Part shown: in pieces, positions 15,914 to 22,336 of the stretch
Layout: each line of letters begins with the position of its first letter
How positions within the stretch are numbered: position 1 is the stretch's first letter
Assembly: GCA_937893485.1 (NCBI GenBank)
Contig: CALBJL010000002.1
Location: 1 to 22,336 of the forward strand
From: an uncultured bacterium
GTDB taxonomy: Bacteria > Bacillota > Clostridia > Lachnospirales > Lachnospiraceae
DNA length: 22,336 bases
Reading direction: 5' to 3'
Notes under the pieces: model-generated
The model's input: only the letters and a program-made list of their open reading frames with translations
What the model was told of the DNA's origin: nothing
The model's database searches: none
Program-made: the position numbers and the translations under genes

Positions 15914-15947
15914 AAAACAGGGCAAGAAATCTTTAGATTTCCTGCCC
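15914..15947 (-). terminator. Terminator after the signalling genes
   Basis: GGGCAGGAAATC and GATTTCTTGCCC form a 12-bp stem (one G-U pair) with a four-base loop (arms 15936-15947 and 15920-15931), followed by UGUUUU. It starts 17 bases past the pseudo-ATPase stop and separates the signalling unit from the transport unit. Confidence 0.8.
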
Positions 15948-15964
15948 GCAGTTTGTTCTGTCTT

Positions 15965-17458
15965 TTAGTTCAAATATCCATCTATATCTATCTTCTCAAA
16001 TTCTTTCCGCTCTACATTTTCCAACAGTTTTCCGTCTTTCTGGATCAGAATACGATCACAGATCGTCGTCAGTTCCTCATAATTCGACCCTGTAATTAGA
16101 ATTCCTGTTCCTTCTTCCGCTAACAGAATCAACTGCTCCCTGACTCTTTTTTTCAGGAAAAGATCTGCAACTTCCATCGGGCTGTTCATCACTAATAATT
16201 CCGGACGAAACAACCGAATCCGTCCCATGACTAATTCAAAACGTTCACTGCTGGAAAATTCAGATACCGGTTTATCAAAAATCCTGACCGGTAACCCCTG
16301 TGCTTCTTTGTATAGTTGCTGCCCCAGCTTTTTACTGATAATACCCATCGGCAAAAAAGTCACCTTCTGCTCTGCAAGCAGCAAATAATTTTGCTGTGGC
16401 GACAAATTGTCATATATTTCCCTTCGCAAATCCGGATACGGTATAATACAACACCTGTTCTGCATCGTTCCCCTGTTTAACAAATACTTCTGGGTGACTA
16501 ATTTCCCATTGCGGAAGATCTCTCCCGCATCTGCTTTCTCATTCCCCAGCAGTACATTCATCAAATCTTCCTTCCACTTATTTGACAGCGACAACACACC
16601 GACAATCTCCGTTTTATGGACTTTCAGAGAAACCCCTTTTAAGGTTCCTCTGCTGATATTCTCCATGCGCAATACCTCATCGGTAAAGTGTCCCTCTGTT
16701 CGTTCTATAAGTACACCATCATCTATTTTATATCCTGTCATCAGGTTGTATATCTGCTTTTTATTGAATTTTTCTTTTTGTATAACCTTGACCGTCCGCC
16801 CCTCTTTCAAAACAAACATCGTATCAGAAAGCTCCATCATATCATCCAGAACATTCGTGATAAAGATATACGAGATTCCCTGTTTCTTTGTTTTCTGCAT
16901 AAGCTCTTTCAACAGCAAAATATCTCTCTTACTATACACGTTTTCCACACAATTCAAAATGATTAAACTCGCTCCGTTGATCACGCTTTTCATGATTTCC
17001 AATCGCTGTTTCTCATTATCTTCCAGAATCTCACATTTCTTCATCGGATTTTTTTCAATGGAAAGATCACTCAATATCTGACTGCACTGCTTTTTCATAT
17101 CTTTGTAACTCAGCACACAGAATTTTTTATAATTGCCATTGATCACAAATAAATTATCTACGATCGATAATTTATCTACCAGCGTACTCTCATGTGTAAT
17201 ATAAACAATCTCGTGCTCCATCTGTCTCCGCTGAAGCCGATCCATATCCCACACGTTGCTCCCTTTAAAATAGAGATATCCGGCATCTGTTTTCTCCGCT
17301 CTGGCAATCAGATTCATCAAAGTCGTCCGCCCGGCACCTTCCAGACCCGCGACACCGACAACTTCACCTTTAAACACAGTGATCCATGCGTCTGACAGCA
17401 GCTCCTTACTTCCCTGTCTTTTACTGATTTTTTCTGCCCTGATCAATTCTGTTTTCAT
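15965..17458 (-). CDS. Catalytically degenerate RbsA/MglA-like double ATPase (proposed signalling adaptor)
   Basis: The 497-residue frame has the full length and two-domain order of a sugar importer ATPase but damaged ATP sites. Domain 1: Walker A GLEGAGRTT (38-46) with Lys replaced by Arg44, signature reduced to LEDNE (145-149), Walker B LIILNC (165-170) with Asp to Asn and Glu to Cys, switch His replaced in FITNV (199-203). Domain 2: Walker A LSLSNKWKED keeps K296 but loses its glycines, signature FSSSE (401-405), Walker B LLVMNS (421-426). It is uninterrupted, so selection has kept it. Its ATG overlaps the kinase stop by 4 bases. A structural or signalling role with the kinase is inferred; it could instead cap the permease. 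Confidence 0.85.
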   Translation of the reverse strand: MKTELIRAEKISKRQGSKELLSDAWITVFKGEVVGVAGLEGAGRTTLMNLIARAEKTDAGYLYFKGSNVWDMDRLQRRQMEHEIVYITHESTLVDKLSIVDNLFVINGNYKKFCVLSYKDMKKQCSQILSDLSIEKNPMKKCEILEDNEKQRLEIMKSVINGASLIILNCVENVYSKRDILLLKELMQKTKKQGISYIFITNVLDDMMELSDTMFVLKEGRTVKVIQKEKFNKKQIYNLMTGYKIDDGVLIERTEGHFTDEVLRMENISRGTLKGVSLKVHKTEIVGVLSLSNKWKEDLMNVLLGNEKADAGEIFRNGKLVTQKYLLNRGTMQNRCCIIPYPDLRREIYDNLSPQQNYLLLAEQKVTFLPMGIISKKLGQQLYKEAQGLPVRIFDKPVSEFSSSERFELVMGRIRLFRPELLVMNSPMEVADLFLKKRVREQLILLAEEGTGILITGSNYEELTTICDRILIQKDGKLLENVERKEFEKIDIDGYLN

Positions 17459-18465
17459 TCATTCACTTCCATCCCGCCTACATTTTCTTCTTCTATGTAT
17501 TCCATCAGCGGCAGATTAACCACCACATCGGTTCCCATCCCCAATGTGCTGTACACATGCAGACCGTACTCATTTCCAAATCGGATTTTTATTCTCTGAT
17601 TCACATTATCCAACGCAATGCCATGTTTCAAATTTTCCTCGCGCTGCATGGTCAGATCAATGTTTCCATGCAAACGTTTATTTAATTTCTCAAGTTCATC
17701 CTCCCCAATACCTCTTCCATCGTCCGATATCACCAGCACCAGTCTCTGATCGGTTTTTCCCACTGATATTTCCACATGTCCTTCTTCTACCTGTGTTTCC
17801 AAGCCATGATAAATCGCATTCTCCACGATCGGCTGTAACGTGAGCTTTGGCAGCAGATAATTTTTGACCGAATCATCCTCAACCTCAATCTTCATATCGA
17901 TATGATCACCAAATCTGAATTTCTGAATGAGGAAATAGTATTGTATATTCTTTAGTTCTTCTTCCAATGTAACGACAGACTTTTTTCTGCTGATACTGTA
18001 ACGGAAAAAAAAACCCAATGCCTCGGTCATATCCGCAATCTCCGTCATATCCTCCAACAAAGCCTCACCGCGGATCGATTCCAGTGTATTGTAGAGGAAA
18101 TGCGGATTGATCTGACTCTGCAACTCATTCAACTCTGCCTCTTTCCTCAGAATCTGCATTTTATACTCTCTGTTGGATGCCTCTTTCAACCACTGGAATA
18201 CATTCTCCAGCTTTTTGTCCAGTTCCAATTCCGTATTTTCCGTATTTTCATCGAAATCCCTGCTCAGATCATGTATTGTATTTTCTATCTTAATCATCGG
18301 TATAGACACCCGGAAAAACTGAATCATCTCTACTATGATCAGCGCAAAATACAAAAACCAGACACGCTCTGACACCGCTGTCTGATACAGCATGACCCCC
18401 AGCAGAAATGCCAGTAAAGTTTTAACTCCGTAAATGCATCTGATTCTGTTTTGTATCTTCTTCAT
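17455..18465 (-). CDS. YesM-type sensor histidine kinase lacking an extracytoplasmic domain
   Basis: The 336-residue kinase has two adjacent hydrophobic helices (about 14-31 and 35-51) joined by only three or four residues, so there is no outer sensor domain. A coiled-coil-like helix (60-115) leads to the His kinase motif QSQINPHFLYNTLESIR with H122, the ATP-binding N216 in QPIVENAIYHGL, DDGRGIG (248-254) and HGIALDNVNQRI. This is the family of YesM/LytS kinases. Start: AGGGG 9 bases upstream of ATG, 13 bases after the regulator stop. Typical YesM proteins carry a large extracellular domain, so the signal must come through the membrane helices or a partner protein; the coupled pseudo-ATPase is the obvious candidate. 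Confidence 0.9.
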   Translation of the reverse strand: MKKIQNRIRCIYGVKTLLAFLLGVMLYQTAVSERVWFLYFALIIVEMIQFFRVSIPMIKIENTIHDLSRDFDENTENTELELDKKLENVFQWLKEASNREYKMQILRKEAELNELQSQINPHFLYNTLESIRGEALLEDMTEIADMTEALGFFFRYSISRKKSVVTLEEELKNIQYYFLIQKFRFGDHIDMKIEVEDDSVKNYLLPKLTLQPIVENAIYHGLETQVEEGHVEISVGKTDQRLVLVISDDGRGIGEDELEKLNKRLHGNIDLTMQREENLKHGIALDNVNQRIKIRFGNEYGLHVYSTLGMGTDVVVNLPLMEYIEEENVGGMEVNE

Positions 18466-18478
18466 AGTGTCTAACCCC

Positions 18479-20086
18479 TTACGAATGCAGTTTTCTGTAC
18501 ACCGTAGGCTTTAGTCCTACTATTTTTGTAAAAAGCTGGCTAAAATACTTGCTATTCCCATATCCGACTTTTTCCGCAATCTCATTGATCGTCAGATTTG
18601 TCTGTACCAGAAATTTTTTTGCCTCGCTCATCCGGATTTCCGTCAGATAATCGTTGAAATTCACACCTGTACTCCGTTTGAAGAGCACACTTAAATACAC
18701 CGAATTCAAATCTACCAGTGCAGCTGCATCCTCCAGACCGATAGACTCGGCATAGTGCTGCTTCAGATAGTCTTTTACAATTCTGATCGGTTTCGTCTCC
18801 TGTATTTTCTTTGTCTGGAAATACTTCTGCAAACTATCCGTCAGATAGTGGATCACAAAATTTCGTATCAGGTTTTTCTGATATATCTGTAAAACACCCT
18901 TACAGATTTTTTCTTCTTCTGGAATCGTCTCTTTCTCGTTCTCCAGTGCTAAAAAGGCAACATGAACAATCTCAAACACTGTATCGTAATACTGGTTAAA
19001 ATTCAGATTGTCATGTTGGTTGATTTTTCGGAAGGCTTCTTTCAACGCAAATTCAATCGCCTCCATTTCACCGGAAGCAACGGTTCGCTTTAATTCCTGA
19101 TAATCTCTGTCCGATAAAATCTGATCTGCTTCGAGCAATACACCCTGATTTAAATGATCCCAGTATAAAATCCGATTTACCCCCATGACAAGACGCGCCC
19201 TTAAATTCTGTATGGTCTTTCGAACCTGCATGGGTAATTCTTCCACTCGTTCAAAGCTCTCTCCGATTGAAAGTGTGAGGTCATATCCGTGGAAACTTTG
19301 CGCAAACTCCAACAGATCCTCAAAGCATTCCTCCAATACGCTGACTGCATCACAACTGTCTTCTTCATAGTTTAGAATTCCTAACAGATATACCTGATCA
19401 ATGCTCACAAAATTCTGGCAACCCTCGTGAATGCCACCCAGATATGTTTTCATCTTCTTATACAGTACGTTAGCAAAATATCCGAGCGCATCATCTTCCG
19501 GTTTTTCATTATTTGCGGCATTGACTATGACTGCATACGGAATAAACGCCGGCTTTTCAAATTCTAAACCAAATTCTTTTTTTACATTTTCCCCGTCAAA
19601 CACAAAATCCCTGTTCCGGCAGATCCTGTCAAAAAAGTTCTTTAACAAAATCTTCTGACTGCTTTCTCTCTGACTTTCCAAATGCTGCTGTTTCTGATAA
19701 ATCTGCTCTTTTTCTTTTCTGGCAAATACGATTTTTTTCAGAATTTTATTTAATTCTTCCTTCTGAATCGGCTTTAACAGATAATCCTCCACTCCGTATT
19801 TCAATGCATTATAGGCATAATCAAAATACTTGTACCCGCTCACTACAATAAAATCCGTCTGTATCTCCTGCTGCCTGACTTTTTCTATAACCTCTAAGCC
19901 GTCAATTCCCGGCATCCGGATATCCGTTATCACAATATCAGGTCTCAGGGACTCTATCATCTCATATTCTTCGATTCCGTTCGAAGCTACTCCTGCCAGT
20001 TCGATTCCGAGTTCTTCCCAATCTATCAGCTTTTCTATAACCTTACATACCTTCCACTCATCATCTGCGATCAATACTCGTATCAT
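18479..20086 (-). CDS. YesN/AraC-type response regulator
   Basis: The 535-residue regulator has an N-terminal receiver (IRVLIADDEW acidic pair, phospho-acceptor D55 in VITDIRMPG, K105 in YLLKPIQ), a coiled linker (about 115-145), a middle region of about 280 residues with no recognised motif, and a C-terminal AraC pair of helix-turn-helices (SIGLEDAAALVDLNSVYLSV; TINEIAEKVGYGNSKYFSQL; ending GLKPTVYRK). It is phosphorylated by the kinase encoded next and probably activates the sugar uptake promoter near 15831-15873. The ATG at 20086 is preferred; the frame opens three codons earlier with a GTG that overlaps the ribosome binding site AGAGG. It is the first gene of the signalling unit. Confidence 0.93.
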   Translation of the reverse strand: MIRVLIADDEWKVCKVIEKLIDWEELGIELAGVASNGIEEYEMIESLRPDIVITDIRMPGIDGLEVIEKVRQQEIQTDFIVVSGYKYFDYAYNALKYGVEDYLLKPIQKEELNKILKKIVFARKEKEQIYQKQQHLESQRESSQKILLKNFFDRICRNRDFVFDGENVKKEFGLEFEKPAFIPYAVIVNAANNEKPEDDALGYFANVLYKKMKTYLGGIHEGCQNFVSIDQVYLLGILNYEEDSCDAVSVLEECFEDLLEFAQSFHGYDLTLSIGESFERVEELPMQVRKTIQNLRARLVMGVNRILYWDHLNQGVLLEADQILSDRDYQELKRTVASGEMEAIEFALKEAFRKINQHDNLNFNQYYDTVFEIVHVAFLALENEKETIPEEEKICKGVLQIYQKNLIRNFVIHYLTDSLQKYFQTKKIQETKPIRIVKDYLKQHYAESIGLEDAAALVDLNSVYLSVLFKRSTGVNFNDYLTEIRMSEAKKFLVQTNLTINEIAEKVGYGNSKYFSQLFTKIVGLKPTVYRKLHS

Positions 20087-20125
20087 GTGAAACACCTCTC
20101 GTTGCTCTATCCCATTGATGCAAAT

Positions 20126-20169
20126 ATTGTAACAAAAGGATTTTTAAAAGTAAATACCTCCACATTTAC
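20126..20169 (-). promoter_or_regulatory. Promoter and dyad of the signalling unit
   Basis: TTTACT (20149-20154) and TACAAT (20126-20131) are 17 bases apart, with an extended -10 TG one base ahead of TACAAT. An inverted repeat GTAAAT-N8-ATTTAC (20150-20169) overlaps the -35, a position suited to repression. No clear terminator was seen between this promoter and the methyltransferase stop at 20224. Confidence 0.6.
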
Positions 20170-20223
20170 ACCTATGACCGCAGTATTTCATAATGAGCGG
20201 ATGTTCTAGTGCCGTTAGCTGAA

Positions 20224-21012
20224 TTATTTCCTCCCATATATAATTCCCATTCCACTGATCATCCACGGAGTGGTCACAAAGCCCGGAATAAAATCAAGTT
20301 TCTTTTCCAGATTGCCGATATAATGGATCTCGGAAATGCCCTCTGCCTTTAATGTGCGCACAAACTCGTCCATATCTCCGTAGAGTGCTTTCTGCGAAAA
20401 CATATCCTGAAACGAGAATACACCGCCCTTTTTCACAACCCGCAGCGCCTCCCGCACGACATCGCGTTTGTTCTTCGCCGAGCGGACTTCATGAAATACA
20501 AAGTTGCTCACTGCCGCATCAAACGTCCCATCCGCGTAATCCAGCTTGGCGGCATCCCCTTTCTGGAACGATACACGGTCTGAAACGCCCTCGATGCGCG
20601 CATTTTTCTCACACTGCTCCTTGGCGTAGCTCCATTCCACGCCCCAGTAATCCATCGCCGTGATCTGTGCCTTCGGAAACGCTTTCGCACATCTTACGGT
20701 CAGCGCAGCCGCTCCGCAGCCGATGTCGAGCAGCGTTCCCTCGCCGTCCCAGTCCAGATGCTCCACCAGATGCTCATGTACGCCTGCCATCATATTGCCC
20801 TTGCCGAACGCAAACCGCTCATGGCACAGAAACATATAGACTGCCATACAGAGCGTAATTGCACATACCACACCGGCAATCACCGTAACCACAGGCTTTC
20901 CAAGCGTGATCTGCAATACCACCGCAAGGACAAGAAATACTGCTGACAGCCCAAACAGCAGATACAATGCTTTCTCCGGTACCCAGTTTCCGTAATTTGT
21001 CTTTTCTTTCAT
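20224..21012 (-). CDS. Membrane-anchored class I SAM-dependent methyltransferase
   Basis: The 262-residue protein has two membrane helices at about 16-36 and 40-62, then a soluble Rossmann-fold methyltransferase: motif I LLDIGCGAAALTV (94-106), acidic AMDYWG as motif II, FQKGDAAKLDY, the core strand FDAAVSNFVFHEV and LRVVKKGGVFSFQD. The acceptor substrate cannot be told from sequence; a small molecule or lipid near the membrane is plausible. Start: AGGAGG 9 bases upstream of ATG. It is divergent from the chemotaxis gene, and its regulatory region has two dyads, so it may be under a local repressor encoded elsewhere. Confidence 0.88.
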   Translation of the reverse strand: MKEKTNYGNWVPEKALYLLFGLSAVFLVLAVVLQITLGKPVVTVIAGVVCAITLCMAVYMFLCHERFAFGKGNMMAGVHEHLVEHLDWDGEGTLLDIGCGAAALTVRCAKAFPKAQITAMDYWGVEWSYAKEQCEKNARIEGVSDRVSFQKGDAAKLDYADGTFDAAVSNFVFHEVRSAKNKRDVVREALRVVKKGGVFSFQDMFSQKALYGDMDEFVRTLKAEGISEIHYIGNLEKKLDFIPGFVTTPWMISGMGIIYGRK

Positions 21013-21050
21013 TCTTTTGATCCTCCTGAATCAAACTTTTGGTTGTGCGC

Positions 21051-21130
21051 ACATAACAAATCTGTAAAACTGTTATGTTTTGCAACAGAAAAATATATAT
21101 CATGTTAGTATAGACTAACTGCTTTGTCAA
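21051..21130 (-). promoter_or_regulatory. Promoter and two dyads upstream of the methyltransferase
   Basis: TTGACA (21125-21130) and TAACAT (21102-21107) are 17 bases apart on the minus strand. The spacer and -10 contain a dyad GTTAGT-ATAG-ACTAAC (21104-21119). In the leader there is a second, perfect 8-bp inverted repeat ACATAACA-N12-TGTTATGT (21051-21078). The first looks like a repressor or MerR-like operator; the second could be an operator or an RNA stem. Confidence 0.6.
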
Positions 21131-21142
21131 CTCTGCTTTTTC

Positions 21143-21171
21143 TTGAATTTTTCCAAAAAAAGGGCTATAAT
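21143..21171 (+). promoter_or_regulatory. Promoter of the chemotaxis receptor gene
   Basis: TTGAAT (21143-21148) and TATAAT (21166-21171) are 17 bases apart on the plus strand, 28 bases before the ATG. The -35 lies only 12 bases from the divergent methyltransferase -35. Confidence 0.75.
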
Positions 21172-21199
21172 GTTACCATCTGTACAAAGGAGTAATTAT

Positions 21200-22336
21200 A
21201 TGAACTACGACGAAAATGTTTTTAAAGAAAAAGCCAACCGGAAGGTTCGTAAAATCTGGATCATATTTGCGGTATTGTTATGCGCAAACTACGGCGCAGA
21301 TGTCTCGAACGGTCTGTATCCGGTTTCTAATTATCTGATCTTTGTACTGCTTTGCTGGATTCCGATTATCGCGGGCGAGATCCTGTTGCGCGTCAAAGGC
21401 TTTGCCAGCGAATATTACAAATATGACCTTGCGATCGGCTACAGTATTTTTTACCTGTTTCTCGTATGTACGAGCCGATCCATGATCGCTTTCACCTATA
21501 TTCTTCCGGTTACAAGCCTTCTGGTGATCTATAAAAACCGGAGCTTTATGATCAAATGCGGCATCGGCAACTGCATCGGCCTTATCGCCACCGCTGTCTA
21601 CCGTTATATGGCAGGCTTTCAGTCCGCCGACAACATCAAGGATTATCAGCTGGAGCTTTCCTGTCTGGTGTTGTGTTACATCTGTTATGTCATGTCCATC
21701 CGGCACTTAAACGAGGCTGACGGTGCCCTGACAGACAGCATCAAGGACGATCTGCACCGCGTTGTGACGACCGTCGAGAAGGTCAAAACTGCCAGCAATA
21801 CCGTTATGGACGGCATCACAGTCGTTCAGGAGCTTGCCACTGAGAACAAGCACGGCTCCGATCTGGTGGTGCTTGGCATGAACAAGCTCTCGGATAACAA
21901 TATACAGCTTCAGGAGCACACCAACTCATCGCTCGACATGACGACCGGCATCAACGATCAGGTACAGAATGTCAATGCGCTGATCAACGATATGGTTACC
22001 CTCGCTACGCAGTCCAGCGAGCATGCCAAAAGCAGTTCTTCCGACCTTGACAGCCTGTTACATACTGCCCATACGATGTCCGACCTGTCTACAGAGGTCG
22101 AGCATGTATTAGGCGATTTCAAGAAACAGTTTGAAACGGTAAAACAGGAGACGGGAACGATTGAGGAGATCTCATCCCAGACAAACCTCCTTGCACTGAA
22201 TGCGTCCATCGAAGCAGCGCGCGCCGGTGATGCAGGCAAGGGCTTTGCCGTTGTTGCGGAGGAGATCCGTACATTGAGCACGGAGACCAAGGAATCATCC
22301 GGTCAGATCAAGAAAGCACTGGTGGAATTGCAGAAT
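21200..22336 (+). CDS. Methyl-accepting chemotaxis protein, multi-pass membrane sensor (3' truncated by window)
   Basis: The first 379 codons are present and the gene runs off the right edge. The N-terminal 175 residues hold about six hydrophobic segments with short loops and no periplasmic ligand domain. No HAMP domain is evident; a long Ser/Thr/Asn-rich coiled coil follows directly. The conserved signalling tip is visible as EEISSQTNLLALNASIEAAR and GKGFAVVAEEIRTLS, which contacts CheA and CheW. Start: AAAGGAG 7 bases upstream of ATG. This frame, not the opposite-strand frames in the region, is the real gene, shown by the tip motif, ribosome binding site and promoter. Its presence suggests a motile or chemotactic host, or an MCP used for another signalling output. 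Confidence 0.93.
   Translation, partial: MNYDENVFKEKANRKVRKIWIIFAVLLCANYGADVSNGLYPVSNYLIFVLLCWIPIIAGEILLRVKGFASEYYKYDLAIGYSIFYLFLVCTSRSMIAFTYILPVTSLLVIYKNRSFMIKCGIGNCIGLIATAVYRYMAGFQSADNIKDYQLELSCLVLCYICYVMSIRHLNEADGALTDSIKDDLHRVVTTVEKVKTASNTVMDGITVVQELATENKHGSDLVVLGMNKLSDNNIQLQEHTNSSLDMTTGINDQVQNVNALINDMVTLATQSSEHAKSSSSDLDSLLHTAHTMSDLSTEVEHVLGDFKKQFETVKQETGTIEEISSQTNLLALNASIEAARAGDAGKGFAVVAEEIRTLSTETKESSGQIKKALVELQN

Noticed and set aside
16407..17081. Plus-strand frame of 224 codons opposite the pseudo-ATPase
   Set aside because: It is opposite a full-length recognisable gene, has no ribosome binding site or family resemblance, and has a Ser/Phe/Ile-rich composition typical of an antisense shadow.
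21278..22290. Three minus-strand frames of 70-142 codons opposite the chemotaxis gene
   Set aside because: The plus strand carries a continuous frame with the MCP tip motif, ribosome site and promoter; the minus frames are shadows.
1..22336. CRISPR array, tRNA or rRNA genes, transposon or prophage ends
   Set aside because: No regularly spaced repeats, no tRNA-like cloverleaf, no transposase or integrase frame and no long terminal repeats were found by eye.

Overview
The window looks like a stretch of chromosome from a member of the Clostridia, most likely Lachnospiraceae. This is inferred from the gene content and style: strong AGGAGG ribosome binding sites, sigma-A type promoters, YesM/YesN-type sugar two-component genes, a BlaI/M56 pair, a Mn2+ riboswitch in front of mntP, and a hisS-aspS pair. 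No rRNA, tRNA, CRISPR array, transposase or integrase was seen. Nearly everything is on the minus strand. The exceptions are a partial gene at the left edge and a chemotaxis receptor at the right edge.

Layout from left to right. (1) 1-141: C-terminal end of an unrecognised plus-strand gene. (2) 168-972: mntP (manganese exporter) with a yybP-ykoY riboswitch, overlapping terminator and promoter. (3) 977-2872: a BlaI-like repressor and an M56/BlaR1-like membrane protease whose C-terminal sensor is replaced by an acidic stretch and a Cys/His tail. (4) 2905-6214: hisS-aspS with its own promoter and no T-box. (5) 6230-9387: a sensor histidine kinase translationally coupled to a chimeric gene. In the chimera a secreted, repeat-rich beta-helix-like protein runs in frame into the last 77 residues of an OmpR-family response regulator; a CiaR-type direct repeat lies upstream. 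(6) 9506-10451: an XRE regulator whose C-terminal half resembles a domain of clostridial phage proteins. (7) 10546-20169: a complete sugar-sensing, uptake and isomerisation locus. (8) 20224-21130: a membrane-anchored SAM methyltransferase. (9) 21143 to the right edge: a methyl-accepting chemotaxis protein, cut by the window.

In transcription order the sugar locus is: YesN-type response regulator, YesM-type kinase without an extracytoplasmic sensor domain, a full-length RbsA/MglA-like double ATPase with nearly all catalytic motifs destroyed, then (after a terminator and new promoter) a lipoprotein sugar-binding protein, a hairpin, an intact double ATPase, a permease, and an L-arabinose/L-fucose isomerase-family enzyme. 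The dead ATPase overlaps the kinase gene by 4 bp. The proposed reading is that it is a signalling adaptor, telling the sensor-less kinase about transporter occupancy so that the response regulator switches on the uptake genes.

The two strongest leads are this pseudo-ATPase/kinase pair and the beta-helix/response-regulator chimera. The chimera looks like the scar of an in-frame deletion, though an assembly error is possible.
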